NCBI RefSeq assembly: GCF_947501225.1 | Contig: NZ_CANMUW010000009.1 | Span: 111,042-175,041 of the forward strand | Length of the DNA: 64,000 nt | Reading direction: 5' to 3' | From: an uncultured Shewanella sp. | GTDB taxonomy: Bacteria; Pseudomonadota; Gammaproteobacteria; Enterobacterales; Shewanellaceae | Shown here: piece by piece, positions 63,369 through 64,000 of the stretch | Numbering within the stretch: position 1 is the stretch's first letter | Layout of the letters: the number at the start of each line of letters is the position of its first letter | Notes under the pieces: generated by a model | The model's input: the letters and a program-made list of their open reading frames with translations, nothing else | What the model was told of the DNA's origin: nothing | Databases searched by the model: none | Program-made: the position numbers and the translations under genes

Positions 63369-64000
63369 TTTTTGCTCCTATAGGGATAATATGGCTTTTA
63401 TCGATATATCAGTATGTTAGACAAAAAAGCTTAAGCATGTATTAACCTGGTAGAAGACATACCATTTAAGCTTTACTGGAAATACAGGTACGCAGGGTAA
63501 GGGCAAATTCACTGTGATACTTTCGTTGGCACCAACAACTAATCCGGCTAAGTCGGATTCAAAAAGTGATAACATCAAACTACTGGAACTAAGCGACTTA
63601 TTAACGCATACAGCTCTGGTACAACTATGCACAATAGAAGTAGCGAGTATATCTTTAAGCCTCGGTGGAAAGATGACTTCATCAGTACGTTTTCATCGCT
63701 TGCCAACACTGCCATGGCGAACTGAGAGCCGTCACCGAAAAAGAGCCACTAAAAACCTAATCTCATCCAACAATTCATGCATGACCATTTATTGATTTCC
63801 GTTTACCAAAATTACATTGGCATAGAATGAAGCATGCGGAAGAGCGGAGCCTGAGCGCATGACAAATGCTGAACGGTTGCTAATTATCCAACACAGGCGT
63901 TCTCATTCACTCTCACACATAACTGCGCACAATAGGATAGTCGTTATGTTGAACTGCTTTTTTAGGTAAAGTCGCAGACCTAAAAACAGCCTTTAGGCTG
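63369..64000. other. Window end: no confident gene
   Basis: A 93-codon plus frame at 63514-63795 has a low-complexity, Ser/Leu-rich product and no clear ribosome site, so I did not call it. Two hairpins close the window: TTTTTAGGT/ACCTAAAAA (63959-63986) and CAGCCT/AGGCTG (63987-64000), possibly a terminator pair for a gene beyond the edge. Confidence 0.4.

Noticed and set aside
63514-63795. 93-codon plus-strand frame near the window end
   Set aside because: Ser/Leu-rich, low similarity to any protein pattern, no clear ribosome site; kept only as part of the unassigned region.
1-64000. CRISPR arrays, tRNA or rRNA genes
   Set aside because: No regularly spaced direct repeats, no tRNA cloverleaf and no rRNA sequence were found by reading; a dedicated scan could still find a missed tRNA.

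Overview
The window reads as a Shewanella-type marine gammaproteobacterium. The sequence shows five intact multiheme c-type cytochrome genes, a DmsE/MtrA-type decaheme cytochrome paired with an MtrB/PioB-type outer-membrane barrel, FNR/EtrA-like TTGAT-N4-ATCAA sites, a cobalamin-riboswitch B12 operon and a MITE with long inverted ends. The species is an inference; no rRNA or tRNA gene was seen.

Region 1 (1-1635) holds the end of an ABC-2 export operon. Region 2 (about 1.9-18.0 kb) is a multiheme-cytochrome island: decaheme periplasmic cytochrome, MtrB-like barrel, a LytS/LytTR two-component system, two paralogous tetraheme outer-surface lipoproteins, an octaheme lipoprotein, a TetR regulator, and two paralogous LuxR-type regulators near the island's ends. 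The island carries scars of duplication and loss. A roughly 230-bp cassette (last codons of an mtrB gene, three stem-loops, terminator) occurs twice, at 4830-5060 and 10927-11156. The C-terminal heme-binding tail of a further tetraheme cytochrome survives at 11634-11735. No molybdoenzyme and no MtrC/OmcA-type decaheme lipoprotein is present, so the tetraheme lipoproteins are the best candidates for the extracellular partner of the conduit.

Region 3 (18.2-31.2 kb, minus strand) is a tightly packed B12 uptake and late-synthesis operon behind a cobalamin riboswitch: btuB-btuD-btuC-cobU-btuF-cobU-cobC-cobT-cbiP-cbiA-cobS-cobO and a final TIM-barrel gene. It has two CobU paralogs, an archaeal/cyanobacterial-looking CobT and an unassigned TIM-barrel protein. 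Region 4 (31.5-38.8 kb) has an RND efflux pair, a DUF4382 lipoprotein behind two perfect FNR-type boxes, a small HMA-like protein and a PII-like protein.

Region 5 (39-51 kb) has a LysR regulator, a DUF3179 membrane protein, a decapitated LysR remnant, a LexA-controlled umuDC operon with a 43-codon ORF wedged between umuD and umuC, a Mn-type pyrophosphatase, a universal stress protein, a Lon-like protease, a methyltransferase, a PAS-GGDEF protein and a short-chain dehydrogenase. Region 6 (51-56 kb) has a ten-heme cytochrome with one CX4CH motif, 1.6 kb without a recognisable gene, a frameshifted LysE-type exporter and the MITE. Region 7 (56-64 kb) has a detoxification operon (OYE, AhpD-like, VOC, peroxiredoxin-like, SnoaL-like) divergent from a LysR gene with a perfect palindrome between them, then small accessory genes and a possible small RNA.
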